Shown here one piece after another: positions 35,673-45,110 of a stretch of DNA of 64,000 nucleotides. Position numbers and translations under genes: made by a program. The stretch covers positions 310,001 through 374,000 of the forward strand of contig CAWDWB010000003.1 in the NCBI GenBank assembly GCA_963805925.1. The letters are read 5' to 3'. This DNA is from CAMPKL01 sp963805925. GTDB lineage: Bacteria > Acidobacteriota > Terriglobia > Bryobacterales > UBA6623. A model generated the notes under the pieces. That model did not search any database, had not been told where the DNA came from, and was given only the letters and a program-made list of their open reading frames with translations. Each line of letters opens with the position of its first letter. Within the stretch, counting starts at the first letter, position 1.

Positions 35673-37409
35673 TTACTGCACGGTGACGTTGGAGTTGCTC
35701 CACTCGCCGTTGATGAATAGCTTGATCGACAAGCGTCCCGTTAACCCTTCAGGAATCCGTATGTTCGCTTGACCAAGGCCCGAGTAACCCGGCGCCATGC
35801 CCAACCACTCCACCTCGGCGGGCGCTCCGCCGATCTCGGCTGAGTAATCCGCGGTCGATACCGAAAGCGGTTGCAGTCCGGCCGGGCTTCCCGTCGGAAC
35901 GGGAGGATCCACCGGGCCCACGCCCGTCAGGTAAACCGTGATGACGCTTCCCGCCGCGGCAGGATTCGCCGCACCGTTCATCGTTCCGTCTTCGTTGAAT
36001 GCGATAACGTCGCCCGAGTCCCAGATGAACAACTCCGGGGCCGTCTCGGTAATCGTGATCGGAACCTGCCGGTTCTGACCCAATCCGTTCTGGATGATCA
36101 CGCCGCCGCGGCCCAGCCATACATCAGCAGCAACAACTGCGTTGATCTGCGTGGGAGACACGTACAACAAAGGAGCCGGAGCGCCGTTCAAAATCACCCG
36201 CACGCCCGCCAGCGTTTCCGGCAGCGGATATCCGGCGGCGCTGGCCGTTTCCGTCGAAAAATTCTGTCCAAACAACGTGATCAGCGAGCCCGGAGCGAAA
36301 TCGCCCGATCGCCAATTCGCGCCGTTCACCGTTCCGGCGCTCGTTAATTGCGGAAAATCCTCTTCGGTGATTTCCGGGACCACCGACATCGTCACTTGAA
36401 TCGTTGCCGGCGGACCAGGCATCCCCGCCGAAGCAACCGAAACCGTCGCGGTATACTCGCCGACCGGCAGGCCGCTCTGGTCGACCAAAATTTCAACGTG
36501 CTGCTGGGAATCAAACAAGCCCGTCGGCGGATCGACGCTGACCCAAGGATCGGATGCCGTCGCGCTGAACGGCTGCCCTTGATGTCCGTAGATGTGGACC
36601 GCTTGTCCAAACGGCGCAAAGCCATCAACTGCGGCGTCGAAGTGTACACTCTTGTCGCGATCCCAGAGGCGAATCGATGTCTCGTCGCCGGTCGGATAGA
36701 GGAAGCGAACGCCCTCCATTTCCGAACTCGACAGGTCCCGGCGTTTCTCCTGCAGGTCGATAACCGACTCCATCACCGTGCGGCCGACCACGCAGTTGTC
36801 ATTGTGGTCGAGTCCCAGCGAGTGTCCTAGCTCATGCAGCAACACCGTCTCGAAATCGATCTCGCCCGAAGTCGGGTCGACGCTGAACGGAATCGCCGGA
36901 TTGAAAAAGATATCCGAATCTTTGATGCCCTTCTGCAGCGATTCGTCTTGAGAAATCAGCGTGACGGCAAGCGTCGAAGCCCGAAAGTCAATCACGCCGC
37001 CGCCCGGTCCGCCTGGAGGCGAGGGCGGTCGCGTCGCGGGGCACCCAAAGTCGGCGCCGCAGGCGGCGATCGTCAACTTGCCGTCAACCGCGCTCGAATC
37101 CTGATCCGTCATCCCAGCGATGCGGAAGTTCCAGTTGTTGTCCGAGACGTCGTTCCACTTGTTCACGGAAGCGACAATCTCATTGATCCAGGTGCGGTTC
37201 TGCGTCAGAAAATTGCCGCGGAAACGCTCATCGATCAACACGTCAAAGCTCGGCGTCGACTTCGGCCCGAACTCGTCGGGATAGCCGATCACGGTGAACT
37301 CGCCCGGCTTGCATGCCTCCGAAGGAGGCTGGCCCAGGATCTGTGCCTGGCTCAAGGACGGGGTAAGTAGGACAAATGTCAGCAGAATCCAGTTGGTCCG
37401 ATTCATCAT
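35673..37409 (-). CDS. Matrixin-like zinc metalloprotease with Solibacter-type C-terminal domain
   Basis: 578 residues from ATG 37409 (a TTG at 37421 is weaker). Signal peptide TPSLSQAQ. The metzincin zinc site is HELGHSLGLDH at 192-202, with a Met-turn candidate TVMESVI shortly after, as in matrixins. A beta-sandwich region follows (FDAAVDGFAPFGQAVHIYG ... WVSVDPPTGLF, BACON-like). The last 230 residues match the C-terminal domain first described in Solibacter proteins (SLITLFGQNFSTETASA, PLLYVSPTQINAVV, VITVYLTGVGPVDPPV), likely used for surface display. It is followed by the small secreted protein gene. Confidence 0.9.
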   Translation of the reverse strand: MMNRTNWILLTFVLLTPSLSQAQILGQPPSEACKPGEFTVIGYPDEFGPKSTPSFDVLIDERFRGNFLTQNRTWINEIVASVNKWNDVSDNNWNFRIAGMTDQDSSAVDGKLTIAACGADFGCPATRPPSPPGGPGGGVIDFRASTLAVTLISQDESLQKGIKDSDIFFNPAIPFSVDPTSGEIDFETVLLHELGHSLGLDHNDNCVVGRTVMESVIDLQEKRRDLSSSEMEGVRFLYPTGDETSIRLWDRDKSVHFDAAVDGFAPFGQAVHIYGHQGQPFSATASDPWVSVDPPTGLFDSQQHVEILVDQSGLPVGEYTATVSVASAGMPGPPATIQVTMSVVPEITEEDFPQLTSAGTVNGANWRSGDFAPGSLITLFGQNFSTETASAAGYPLPETLAGVRVILNGAPAPLLYVSPTQINAVVAADVWLGRGGVIIQNGLGQNRQVPITITETAPELFIWDSGDVIAFNEDGTMNGAANPAAAGSVITVYLTGVGPVDPPVPTGSPAGLQPLSVSTADYSAEIGGAPAEVEWLGMAPGYSGLGQANIRIPEGLTGRLSIKLFINGEWSNSNVTVQ

Positions 37410-37738
37410 GGCGCCGCTCAAGATAGTGTCGTTCGCTGCGCTCCCTACGGGCGCGCAAAAATCACATGGGACCGTAGGAAATACGGTCCTCCACGCCTAT
37501 TCAACGATATGGCCCCTGGTATACACCCTCCGCTGTTCCTAGGATTCTCCCGCCGAATTCGCCTTAGCCGCCTGCCAGGACTCCCAAACCCCTATGCAAA
37601 ACCTTATAAATCAGTGAGTTCCAGAAGCAGCATCCACGCCACGCCCTGGAGGCTTTGCACAACTGGACAATTGGCGGCCTCTGCAACCTTAACCGAGCGG
37701 TAACCCGTCAGCCCGGCGGCACAGTGTAACTTATAAGA
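37410..37738. other. Divergent intergenic region with an inverted repeat
   Basis: No gene seen. GGACCGTA (37469-37476) and TACGGTCC (37482-37489) form an 8-bp stem with a GGAAA loop 60 bases before the protease start, a plausible operator or leader hairpin. TATAAG lies directly before the methyltransferase ATG at 37739. Confidence 0.45.
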
Positions 37739-39103
37739 ATGTCCCCGGAAGAAGTCGCCGAGGCGGTCCAAGAGATCCGCCGCCGGGTCCGGCAGCGACA
37801 CAAGAGAGCTGCCGAGGCCGTCATCGACGACCCTGTCCGACTTTCTGTAGATCTGCTCACCGCATCGCGGGACATCGCCGAAGCCAGGTCAACCTACATC
37901 GGCCAGGTCAATCCGCGCAGCGGCGGCTTGGTCAACAGCCTCATTCAGACCACCAAGCGCGGCATCGCTCGCGGCCTCGGTTGGTTCGTCCGCGGCCAGG
38001 TCGAATTCAATCAATCCGTCATCGACTACATGGATCGCAACACGCGCGCCATGGCCGAGCAGAACGAAACGCTCTATCAAGCCACGCGCAAAGCGATGCA
38101 AGAGATCGCCGATGTCCGCAAGGCGCAGATCTGGATGGAAGAGTTGCGCGAAGCACACAGCAAGATGGAAATGCGCACCCTGCAGATCCTGCGTACCGTC
38201 GAGACGGCGTCGCGGCGCAGGGACATCGCCGTCCACGAAGAGTACACCATCGCGCTGAGGAAGGCCTCCGAAGAAATCCAAGCCAAGCTATGGGGCGATC
38301 TCGAGCGGCTCAAGGTCGAACACGAACGCCAGATCCATACCGAACTGGTGACGATTCGCCGCAAGTTCGCCGCTTCGGGAGGCGAGCCCGTCGAGGCGCG
38401 CTCCGTGTCCACCGCGGTCGCCGCGCCGCCTTCTTCGCCGCCGACGTCGACTTTCGATTACGCCTCGTTTGAAGAGCGCTTCCGCGGCCCTGAAGAATAC
38501 GTCTCCGTGAACCAGGCGTTCTACCTGTCCTACTTTGCTGATCTGCCGCGCGTCGTCGATCTCGGTTGCGGCCGAGGCGAGTTCCTCGCCGAGCTGCGCG
38601 ATCGAGGCGCCGAAGTATTAGGAGTCGACTTAGACGCGACCGCCCTGGCCGCTTGCCGCGAAAAGAACATCGCCGTCGAGCGCGCCGATATCTTCGAGTT
38701 TTTGGCTCGCCAGCAAGACAATTCCTGGGACGGCGTGATGTGTGCACACGTCATCGAGCACTTGCCGCCGCTACGCCTGCAAGAGCTGACCGATCTGTGC
38801 CAGCGCAAACTCCGTCCCGGCGGCGTGGCGGCCTTTGAGACGCCCAACCCGGGTTGTTTGGCGATCTTCGCCGGCGACTTCTACCTCGACCCCACGCACC
38901 GCGCGCCGGTGCCTTTCGCACGCATGCACTTCCATCTGCGCGAATCCGGTTTCACCGAAATCGAGATTACCGAACGCCACCCGGCGCCGGAAGTCTTTCC
39001 CGAACTTAGTGCGCTTGATGACTTACCTCAGACTGCCGCCTTTAGGCAGAAGTTCTTTGGCGGCCTCGACTATGCGATCATCGCCCGTAAGCCAACGGAG
39101 TGA
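37739..39103 (+). CDS. SAM-dependent methyltransferase with long helical N-terminal domain
   Basis: 454 residues. The first ~230 are helical with coiled-coil character (MEMRTLQILRTVETASRRRD, LERLKVEHERQIHTELV). The class I methyltransferase domain follows: motif I VVDLGCGRGEFLAEL, VLGVDLDATALAA, DGVMCAHVIEHLPPLRL and LRPGGVAAFETPNPG, with HRAPVPFARM later. Domain order resembles methyltransferases that cap or modify O-antigen-like glycans, where the helical part sets spacing. ATG 37739 has no ribosome site. It overlaps the next methyltransferase by one base (TGATG), so they are made together. Confidence 0.85.
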   Translation: MSPEEVAEAVQEIRRRVRQRHKRAAEAVIDDPVRLSVDLLTASRDIAEARSTYIGQVNPRSGGLVNSLIQTTKRGIARGLGWFVRGQVEFNQSVIDYMDRNTRAMAEQNETLYQATRKAMQEIADVRKAQIWMEELREAHSKMEMRTLQILRTVETASRRRDIAVHEEYTIALRKASEEIQAKLWGDLERLKVEHERQIHTELVTIRRKFAASGGEPVEARSVSTAVAAPPSSPPTSTFDYASFEERFRGPEEYVSVNQAFYLSYFADLPRVVDLGCGRGEFLAELRDRGAEVLGVDLDATALAACREKNIAVERADIFEFLARQQDNSWDGVMCAHVIEHLPPLRLQELTDLCQRKLRPGGVAAFETPNPGCLAIFAGDFYLDPTHRAPVPFARMHFHLRESGFTEIEITERHPAPEVFPELSALDDLPQTAAFRQKFFGGLDYAIIARKPTE

Positions 39104-40164
39104 TGGAGTTTACAGGCGAACGCGTCATCCCGGGGAAAACCGACCCCGACCTTTTCAACGAACACCTAGCCCGTTATCGTTTTGCCGAAACGCTGGCTAG
39201 CGGTCGACGTGTCCTCGATGCTGGCTGCGGCTCCGGTTACGGCACGGCGCTGCTAGCCGAACGCGCGGAATCCGCTTGCGGCGTCGACTTTTCCCACGAA
39301 ACGCTCGACTGGGCCCGCCGCGAATACTCCGGCGGCAAAGCCTCTTTCGCGCAGGCCGACTGTTCCTCGCTGCCGTTTCGCGACGGCTCGTTCGATCTCA
39401 TCAGCGCTTTTGAAGTCATCGAGCATCTGCCCGATTGGAAAGGCTTTCTCAACGAAGCGCGGCGCGTGTTGACCGACTCCGGTCAGTTGCTCGTCTCAAC
39501 CCCTAATCGCGTCTACTACCAAGAGTCGCGCGCCGAGCCGAATCCGTATCACGTACACGAGTTTGACTACGACGAGTTCCAGCAAGAACTCGAATCGGTC
39601 TTCCCACACGTGACGATGTTCCTCGAGAACCACACCCAGGCGATCTCGTTTCGCACCCCCGCGATGCAAGGTGTTCGCACGGTGATGGGCGGCGATCCGC
39701 CGAGCCCGCAGGACGCCCATTTCTTCCTGGCCGTCTGCTCGGGACAGCCGCAATTCGGCGCGCCGGCGTTCCTCTATGTACCGAGTTCCGGCAACGTACT
39801 GCGCGAACGCGAGCAGCACGTTGCCTTGCTGGAACAAGAGGTTAAGACGAAGTCCGACTGGCTCGACAAGGCGACGCAAGAGCTGGAAGCGCTGGCTAAG
39901 ACCAACCAAGAAGAACACGAGAAGGCCCAAGCAGCGCTCACCCGCATGGAAGCGGAGCTGGCTGAGAAAGTCGCCTGGGCGCAATCGCGCGACGCCGAAG
40001 TCGCCGCCGCCGCCGCCAAGATCGATGAATTAGAAGCCCGCGTCATCGAACGCTCCGAGTGGGCCAAGCGCCTCCAAGCCCAACTCGACAAGATCTACGA
40101 ATGGAGAGGGTACAGACTGGCCCGCAAGTTTGGCCTGGCACCGTTGCCGCCCGACAACGACTAA
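39103..40164 (+). CDS. SAM-dependent methyltransferase with C-terminal coiled coil
   Basis: 353 residues from ATG 39103. The catalytic domain comes first: RRVLDAGCGSGYGTALLAERA, CGVDFSHETLDWAR, FDLISAFEVIEHLPDWKGFL and SGQLLVSTPNRVYY. After about 240 a coiled coil runs to the end (LREREQHVALLEQEVKTKSD ... AAAAKIDELEARVIERSEWA), ending in a basic YEWRGYRLARKFG tail like those seen in glycan-assembly proteins. It mirrors the upstream gene, which carries its coiled coil at the N terminus, suggesting that the two enzymes pair through these helices. Substrate unknown; a sugar or lipid-linked glycan is likely. Confidence 0.85.
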   Translation: MEFTGERVIPGKTDPDLFNEHLARYRFAETLASGRRVLDAGCGSGYGTALLAERAESACGVDFSHETLDWARREYSGGKASFAQADCSSLPFRDGSFDLISAFEVIEHLPDWKGFLNEARRVLTDSGQLLVSTPNRVYYQESRAEPNPYHVHEFDYDEFQQELESVFPHVTMFLENHTQAISFRTPAMQGVRTVMGGDPPSPQDAHFFLAVCSGQPQFGAPAFLYVPSSGNVLREREQHVALLEQEVKTKSDWLDKATQELEALAKTNQEEHEKAQAALTRMEAELAEKVAWAQSRDAEVAAAAAKIDELEARVIERSEWAKRLQAQLDKIYEWRGYRLARKFGLAPLPPDND

Positions 40165-40212
40165 CTCCCAGCCGCAGTCGGTTCACCTGCGTCCTCTCCA
40201 ACTCGCACTAGA

Positions 40213-43200
40213 TCAATTCCCCGTAGTGAAAGCAAAATCGTCAATGCTGGAGAATACGTAGCCCGTGACGCTCGTTACAGCTCCGACGGCGTAATAGACG
40301 GCAATCGTCGCGTTCGCCGGGAACGGATTATCAGGCGTTAGAATAATCGTTCGCAAGTCCGGCGAATAAGAAACCTGGTAGTCAGTACTGGTTTCAAAGG
40401 TCAAATCGCGTATCTGCAGCTTATCGACGTTGAAGCGCCTTGGATTTATTGCTTGATTAAACCTCAGGGTAACCGTCGTGTTTCGCGGGACGCCTCCCGC
40501 GCCGTCGGCCGGAAATGTCGAGTCCAGCGTCATGTAGCTCAGATCCGGCGTGCTGCCGGTCGTGAAGGTGCCGCTCAGGGCGCTCGCCATCCGGTTGCCG
40601 GCTAGGTCTTCAGCCCCGTTGGCGAACCAGGTGTAGGACGAGGTCGGATCGAGCAAACCCAATGGTCTCAGTTCTACGGTTGAACCGCCCACCAGCCGTT
40701 CGACGGCTATGGGCAAGCCATTCCGTTCGATTCGAAACTCGTCGCCGACCGAACCAGCTTCGACAGTGGAGTCAAAGAGGAGAGCGACTGTGTGATTCAC
40801 TGGGATCCCCGCTGAACCGCCCGTTGGCGCCACCGTCAGAAGCTCTAGGGCCGTCGAGTCGACGGTGACGCCCGTTTTAAACGAGAACCCCGACTGAGTA
40901 ACTTGATTACCCGAGACGTCCAGAATCTGCGTACTCGTTCCGAGGCTATATACGCTATTGGGAACCAATAACCCAGTCGGACGTGCGAATATCGTTAGCC
41001 CGTCTGAGGACAGTGTGATGGTTGCCGGTTGAGGCGCCGATTGATTCCCAGCATCCAGATACCGAAATACGACTGTTTCGGAGTTGACTCGGCTGCCGCT
41101 TAGCGGCTCATCAAAAGTCATCGAAGCGACGGCGTTGAGAGGCGCTCGGTCCCCTGGAGGCGAAAACCGCACTCGTCGAGCAGAAGTAAAATCAGGTTCC
41201 ATCCCCGCTGTGAAGACGGTCGACATGGCGGGAACGACTTGTCCCGAAAAGTCTTCTACTCCCTGGATAGTTAGCGTGTAGGTCTGCAACGGAGTGAACG
41301 GATCATGAGGAACGATTCGAACGGTAGACCCGCCGTTTCCTCCGGTGAACTCTATCGCGCAAGGTACGCCTTGGCCGCTGCCGTCGGTCCATCGAACCGT
41401 AGATTCATCGACTGTGAGTCGATTGATCTCCCGCGAAAAAGCCAAATCGATTACGCCGTTTACCCCGACATTGACCGTTTCATCCGGCGGAGAAACCGAA
41501 CTCAAGAGGGTGGGGGTGTCGATGATGCTTTGTTCGGAGCGGAACGTTAATTTCGTGGGGATGAGCCCGCTCAACGGCGAACCGTCAATCGCCCGTACCG
41601 CACTCGTCAACTGCAACTGAATGGACCGATTCGCCGGCCACGGCTCAACAGGTACGACCCGCAGTCTGGAGTTGCCGTTCTCGAGGGCGAAGTTAAAGGG
41701 CTGCGATTGGTTTACGAGAACCGAGTCCACGGTGAAGGTGTCTGGGTCCATGGGGCGATCAAAGTCGACGACGAAGTGCGCGTTTGGCGGACCCTCAAAA
41801 GGCGGTGAATATTGAAATTGGACGGTGGGGCCCAGCTGGCCTCCTTCGGCCGCAAACATAGAGGTGTAGATCCAGTTCCCGACCGGCCGGGAGTCGGCAT
41901 CTCGAAGCATCGAAAGGTCTACTGCGAACTCAACCTGCGCTCCCGGAGCGTAAGGGATATCCGCCTGGAAGCGGAGCACCCGATTCTTCGATGTCACGCT
42001 GACTTGTCCTGTCAGCGGCGCCCCCGCCACACTTACGCGCACCGCGGCTGGAGCTGAGGCAGGGTCAATCGCCCGGGTGAAGAATAGATAGATGTTGGCG
42101 TTGGAAGCGACCCCTGTGGCGCCGCTAGCCGGCCGTACCCCGTTAATCTGGAGCGGCTCCTTAGGAGCCATTTGGGGATTTACGTAAGTAAACCTAGTGA
42201 TGATCGGGCTTGCGGCGTTTCCTGAAAGATCGGCGAGGCCCGAAGACACGACGACGGCAATCTCCGCGCGGTCGGGAAGGATGCCGCGAGGCCGAATCGT
42301 CAGCGTGGCGAGATCCGATGTGCTGGAGGCGCCTATTTGATTGAGTTCTCCATCAACGTACAGCGCGACCCCTGTGTCGAAGGTACTGCTCTGGAGCGGT
42401 TCTGAATAGTTGAGCGTCACCCTAGGATCTGTGACGTTAGTCGCGCCATCCGGCGGGTTAACGGACAGCAAGACCGGCGGATCCCGATCCGAGACGAGCG
42501 GGCCACCAGTCGTGAACTCGAACGAATAGGTTCCGTAGTTCACACAACAAGGGTCAAATCCGTTGCCTCCGAGGTCCAGTGCGACAACGGCGACGGAATA
42601 TCGCGTGTTGGCCAACAGCGGCTCAACCGGCATTATCGTTAGGCGGCGGCCGTCCGCGCTCTGCAAGTTCTCGCTCGGTATGAGGATCGAATTGAGCCGA
42701 TAGATTCCGGCGAGGCGAAACCAGACCCGTTCACTAAACTCGAACGTAAACGCCTGATCAACAGGAACTTGATCATCACCGGCTTCGGGCGAGTTCTGGA
42801 TAACTCGTGGTCGAACCGTATCGCGCCCTGCCCCCGTGGTGAACGTAATCGGGGCAGGGGGTCGCACGACATTACCCGCGCTGTCGCGGGCTGTTTGCAC
42901 GCTTAGGGTATAGGTAGAGAAGGGCACGAGGTCATTCGGGTAACTGACCGATCTCTGTGGTATGTTCTGGCCGTTCGCGTCTCGCAGTTGAGCGAATGGT
43001 CCATTGAACGAATCGTGGTCTAGTTGCGCGGAGACCTGCGTCTCCGCATAGGTCCACCAAGGAAAATTCGTAGGCAGGGGCGTCGAACTTAGCCAAGCAG
43101 GCCAATCAAATGAGGGGCTTTCGCCCCCACTCACCGACGAGCCTGTCCCGAAACTCGCAAACGGAACGCTTTCCTGCAAGAACGGATTGCCGGCCAAGTC

Positions 43201-44556
43201 GGTGGCTCCAGGGCTGACTGCTATCTCAAACAGGCTGTCGGCGGGCAGCGGACTCGTAGGTCGCAGTTCGACTACTTTACCTGACGCGTCGAGCGTCACT
43301 ACGCCGGGCACGATGGAGCCATTCTTTTGTAGATAGATCGTGTCGGGCCGTATCGTTGCTGGAGCCATGCTCTCACTGAAGAAGACCTTCACCACGATGT
43401 CGCGAGGAAGACCCGTCTGGCCCTGGACATTGGTTGTCGCTGTTGGGCGTACCTTGTCTTCTTCAGGAACAACAGGTGCAGCCCAATGGCCGACAACCGG
43501 TAGGTCGCCGGCTTCGCCGAACGAGTAAGAGTCGTCCAAGCCTTCTACCCAACCGCCGGAGCCGTCACTGTCGAGAAACCAATCGCCTTCGACGAAGACT
43601 CCGATTTTGACGGCTCCGTCGCCGGTCCAATCACCTGTCAGGGGCTGCACGCCCGGGCCATGCCAGCCGAAATCATATATCTTGTCGTCGGGATCATCAT
43701 CGACATTGTGATCGCCGTCGTAGTCGAGGACGAAGTAACCGTTGACATAGATGCCTGCCGAGTCCTTACCGTCTCCATTCCAATCGCCGATTAGCGGGAC
43801 AGAGCCGTCCCATCCTCCTAAGAAAAACAGTCCTCCCGGAATGCCGTCGTCAAAGACTCCGTTCCCATTCGCATCCATAAACCAGTAGCCGTTGACATAG
43901 ACCCCAATTTTGGAACGGCCATCGCCGTTCCAATCGCCGACGACCGGCTCGGTGCCGAAAATGCCCCAACCGAACAAATAGACTTTGTCGCTGGCATCCT
44001 CCCATGTGCCGTTGCCGTTGAAGTCGAGGAGCCAGATCCCAGTGCCGAAGATATTGGCAAACACGCCGACTTGTGCCCGACCGTCGCCATTCCAATCCCC
44101 GACAACCGGCGTTGCTCCGGGCCAGCCGAACTGGAAGTGGAGATCTTCCACGCCGCCGTCCCATACGCCGTCGCCATTGAAATCCAGAGACCAGACACCA
44201 TCCGTGAACACTCCAACCTCATCGAAACCGTCGCCGTTCCAATCGCCTACCAAGCGCTGCGCTCCTGCGGCTCCGAGGTTGAAGTTGCGGTCGGTCGGTA
44301 GATTCAAATCTCCGCTCCCGTCGAAATCTAGGAGCCACCGGCCTTGTCGGAAAGCGCCTACCTGGGCAGGAAGATTTGAGGTGATCGCCTGCGCCGAAAG
44401 GGTCGCCTCAGCCAGCCGCTGGGCATCGAGCGGTTCATTCGCCCCGAGGACCGGTGGCCAGTTCAGCCAAAGCAGTAAGGCCAAGCACTGGCAGATGACG
44501 GGCAGGTATCGAAGAGCTGCCGCCGCCAAAGTTCGCACTTCTCCGCGATTTGACAC
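40213..44556 (-). CDS. Giant secreted protein: propeller-like repeats plus about ten Ig-like (Big_5) domains
   Basis: 1447 residues, GTG start 44556, signal peptide with a long hydrophobic run (LPVICQCLALLLWLNWPPVLG). Residues about 60-390 hold six to seven 45-50-residue repeats with the core GDWNGDG followed by VGVF and W.LD.NGNG, an FG-GAP/VCBS-like calcium-binding propeller. From about 395 to the end come about ten SbsA-type Ig-like domains, each with a start such as P.DGATNV, a middle F(S)E.....T...V and an end LRP...L...Y.......DLAGN followed by FTTG. It ends inside the last repeat with no visible cell-wall or type IX anchor. Probably an adhesin or surface layer protein. Confidence 0.9.
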   Translation of the reverse strand: MSNRGEVRTLAAAALRYLPVICQCLALLLWLNWPPVLGANEPLDAQRLAEATLSAQAITSNLPAQVGAFRQGRWLLDFDGSGDLNLPTDRNFNLGAAGAQRLVGDWNGDGFDEVGVFTDGVWSLDFNGDGVWDGGVEDLHFQFGWPGATPVVGDWNGDGRAQVGVFANIFGTGIWLLDFNGNGTWEDASDKVYLFGWGIFGTEPVVGDWNGDGRSKIGVYVNGYWFMDANGNGVFDDGIPGGLFFLGGWDGSVPLIGDWNGDGKDSAGIYVNGYFVLDYDGDHNVDDDPDDKIYDFGWHGPGVQPLTGDWTGDGAVKIGVFVEGDWFLDSDGSGGWVEGLDDSYSFGEAGDLPVVGHWAAPVVPEEDKVRPTATTNVQGQTGLPRDIVVKVFFSESMAPATIRPDTIYLQKNGSIVPGVVTLDASGKVVELRPTSPLPADSLFEIAVSPGATDLAGNPFLQESVPFASFGTGSSVSGGESPSFDWPAWLSSTPLPTNFPWWTYAETQVSAQLDHDSFNGPFAQLRDANGQNIPQRSVSYPNDLVPFSTYTLSVQTARDSAGNVVRPPAPITFTTGAGRDTVRPRVIQNSPEAGDDQVPVDQAFTFEFSERVWFRLAGIYRLNSILIPSENLQSADGRRLTIMPVEPLLANTRYSVAVVALDLGGNGFDPCCVNYGTYSFEFTTGGPLVSDRDPPVLLSVNPPDGATNVTDPRVTLNYSEPLQSSTFDTGVALYVDGELNQIGASSTSDLATLTIRPRGILPDRAEIAVVVSSGLADLSGNAASPIITRFTYVNPQMAPKEPLQINGVRPASGATGVASNANIYLFFTRAIDPASAPAAVRVSVAGAPLTGQVSVTSKNRVLRFQADIPYAPGAQVEFAVDLSMLRDADSRPVGNWIYTSMFAAEGGQLGPTVQFQYSPPFEGPPNAHFVVDFDRPMDPDTFTVDSVLVNQSQPFNFALENGNSRLRVVPVEPWPANRSIQLQLTSAVRAIDGSPLSGLIPTKLTFRSEQSIIDTPTLLSSVSPPDETVNVGVNGVIDLAFSREINRLTVDESTVRWTDGSGQGVPCAIEFTGGNGGSTVRIVPHDPFTPLQTYTLTIQGVEDFSGQVVPAMSTVFTAGMEPDFTSARRVRFSPPGDRAPLNAVASMTFDEPLSGSRVNSETVVFRYLDAGNQSAPQPATITLSSDGLTIFARPTGLLVPNSVYSLGTSTQILDVSGNQVTQSGFSFKTGVTVDSTALELLTVAPTGGSAGIPVNHTVALLFDSTVEAGSVGDEFRIERNGLPIAVERLVGGSTVELRPLGLLDPTSSYTWFANGAEDLAGNRMASALSGTFTTGSTPDLSYMTLDSTFPADGAGGVPRNTTVTLRFNQAINPRRFNVDKLQIRDLTFETSTDYQVSYSPDLRTIILTPDNPFPANATIAVYYAVGAVTSVTGYVFSSIDDFAFTTGN

Positions 44557-44708
44557 TAATTTACGCGAATAACGTTGCCAAGGGCCCGAGTAAGAATCCG
44601 TCGGGGCCTCCTAATCATACGCGCAGTCAAGGGTGACTGTCCTCTGCGCGCAGCTTGCTGGACAGAACGGCTGCGCTTGGCGGACCACAGTAAAATGGAA
44701 GCAACTCC

Positions 44709-45083
44709 GTGACACGTTACTCGAACCTCAAAGACGCGGTCCTGGACCTTGATCCATTGCTGATCCGCACGCTCGCCGCGTTCTCGATTGACGAAGGCGA
44801 CGAAAGTCACGTGGTCACATTTCGTTTCATGCTTTACGGCCAACACTTGGAGCGGCCGAGTGACGTCGATCAGTGCCCTGATTTGACCGTGCTGCTCGAC
44901 GCCAAACTCAATCTTGAGCAAGAGATCGCCGATCTTGACGACTGTGAAATCCTCGGTTCGCTCAACGCCGCGCGCCTCGCTCCGGCGATGGCCGACTCCC
45001 CGGCCAAGTCGCATCGCTGGGTCGTCAAGACGCACTCCGGTTCGCAAGGCGAGCGCATCGAGTGGCGCAACTCGATCTATTAG
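44709..45083 (+). CDS. Hypothetical protein, 124 residues
   Basis: A GTG-started frame with coding-like composition (G or C in most third positions), acidic and without signal peptide or membrane segment. Hydrophobic strands alternate with charged turns (SHVVTFRFMLYG, PDLTVLLDAKLNLEQEIADL). I recognise no family. TAAAAT lies 12 bases before the start. It precedes mscS by 27 bases on the same strand and may share its transcript. A minus-strand frame overlaps it but looks less gene-like. Confidence 0.55.
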   Translation: MTRYSNLKDAVLDLDPLLIRTLAAFSIDEGDESHVVTFRFMLYGQHLERPSDVDQCPDLTVLLDAKLNLEQEIADLDDCEILGSLNAARLAPAMADSPAKSHRWVVKTHSGSQGERIEWRNSIY

Positions 45084-45110
45084 CCGCCCGTTCCTCTAGA
45101 ATTGAGACCT

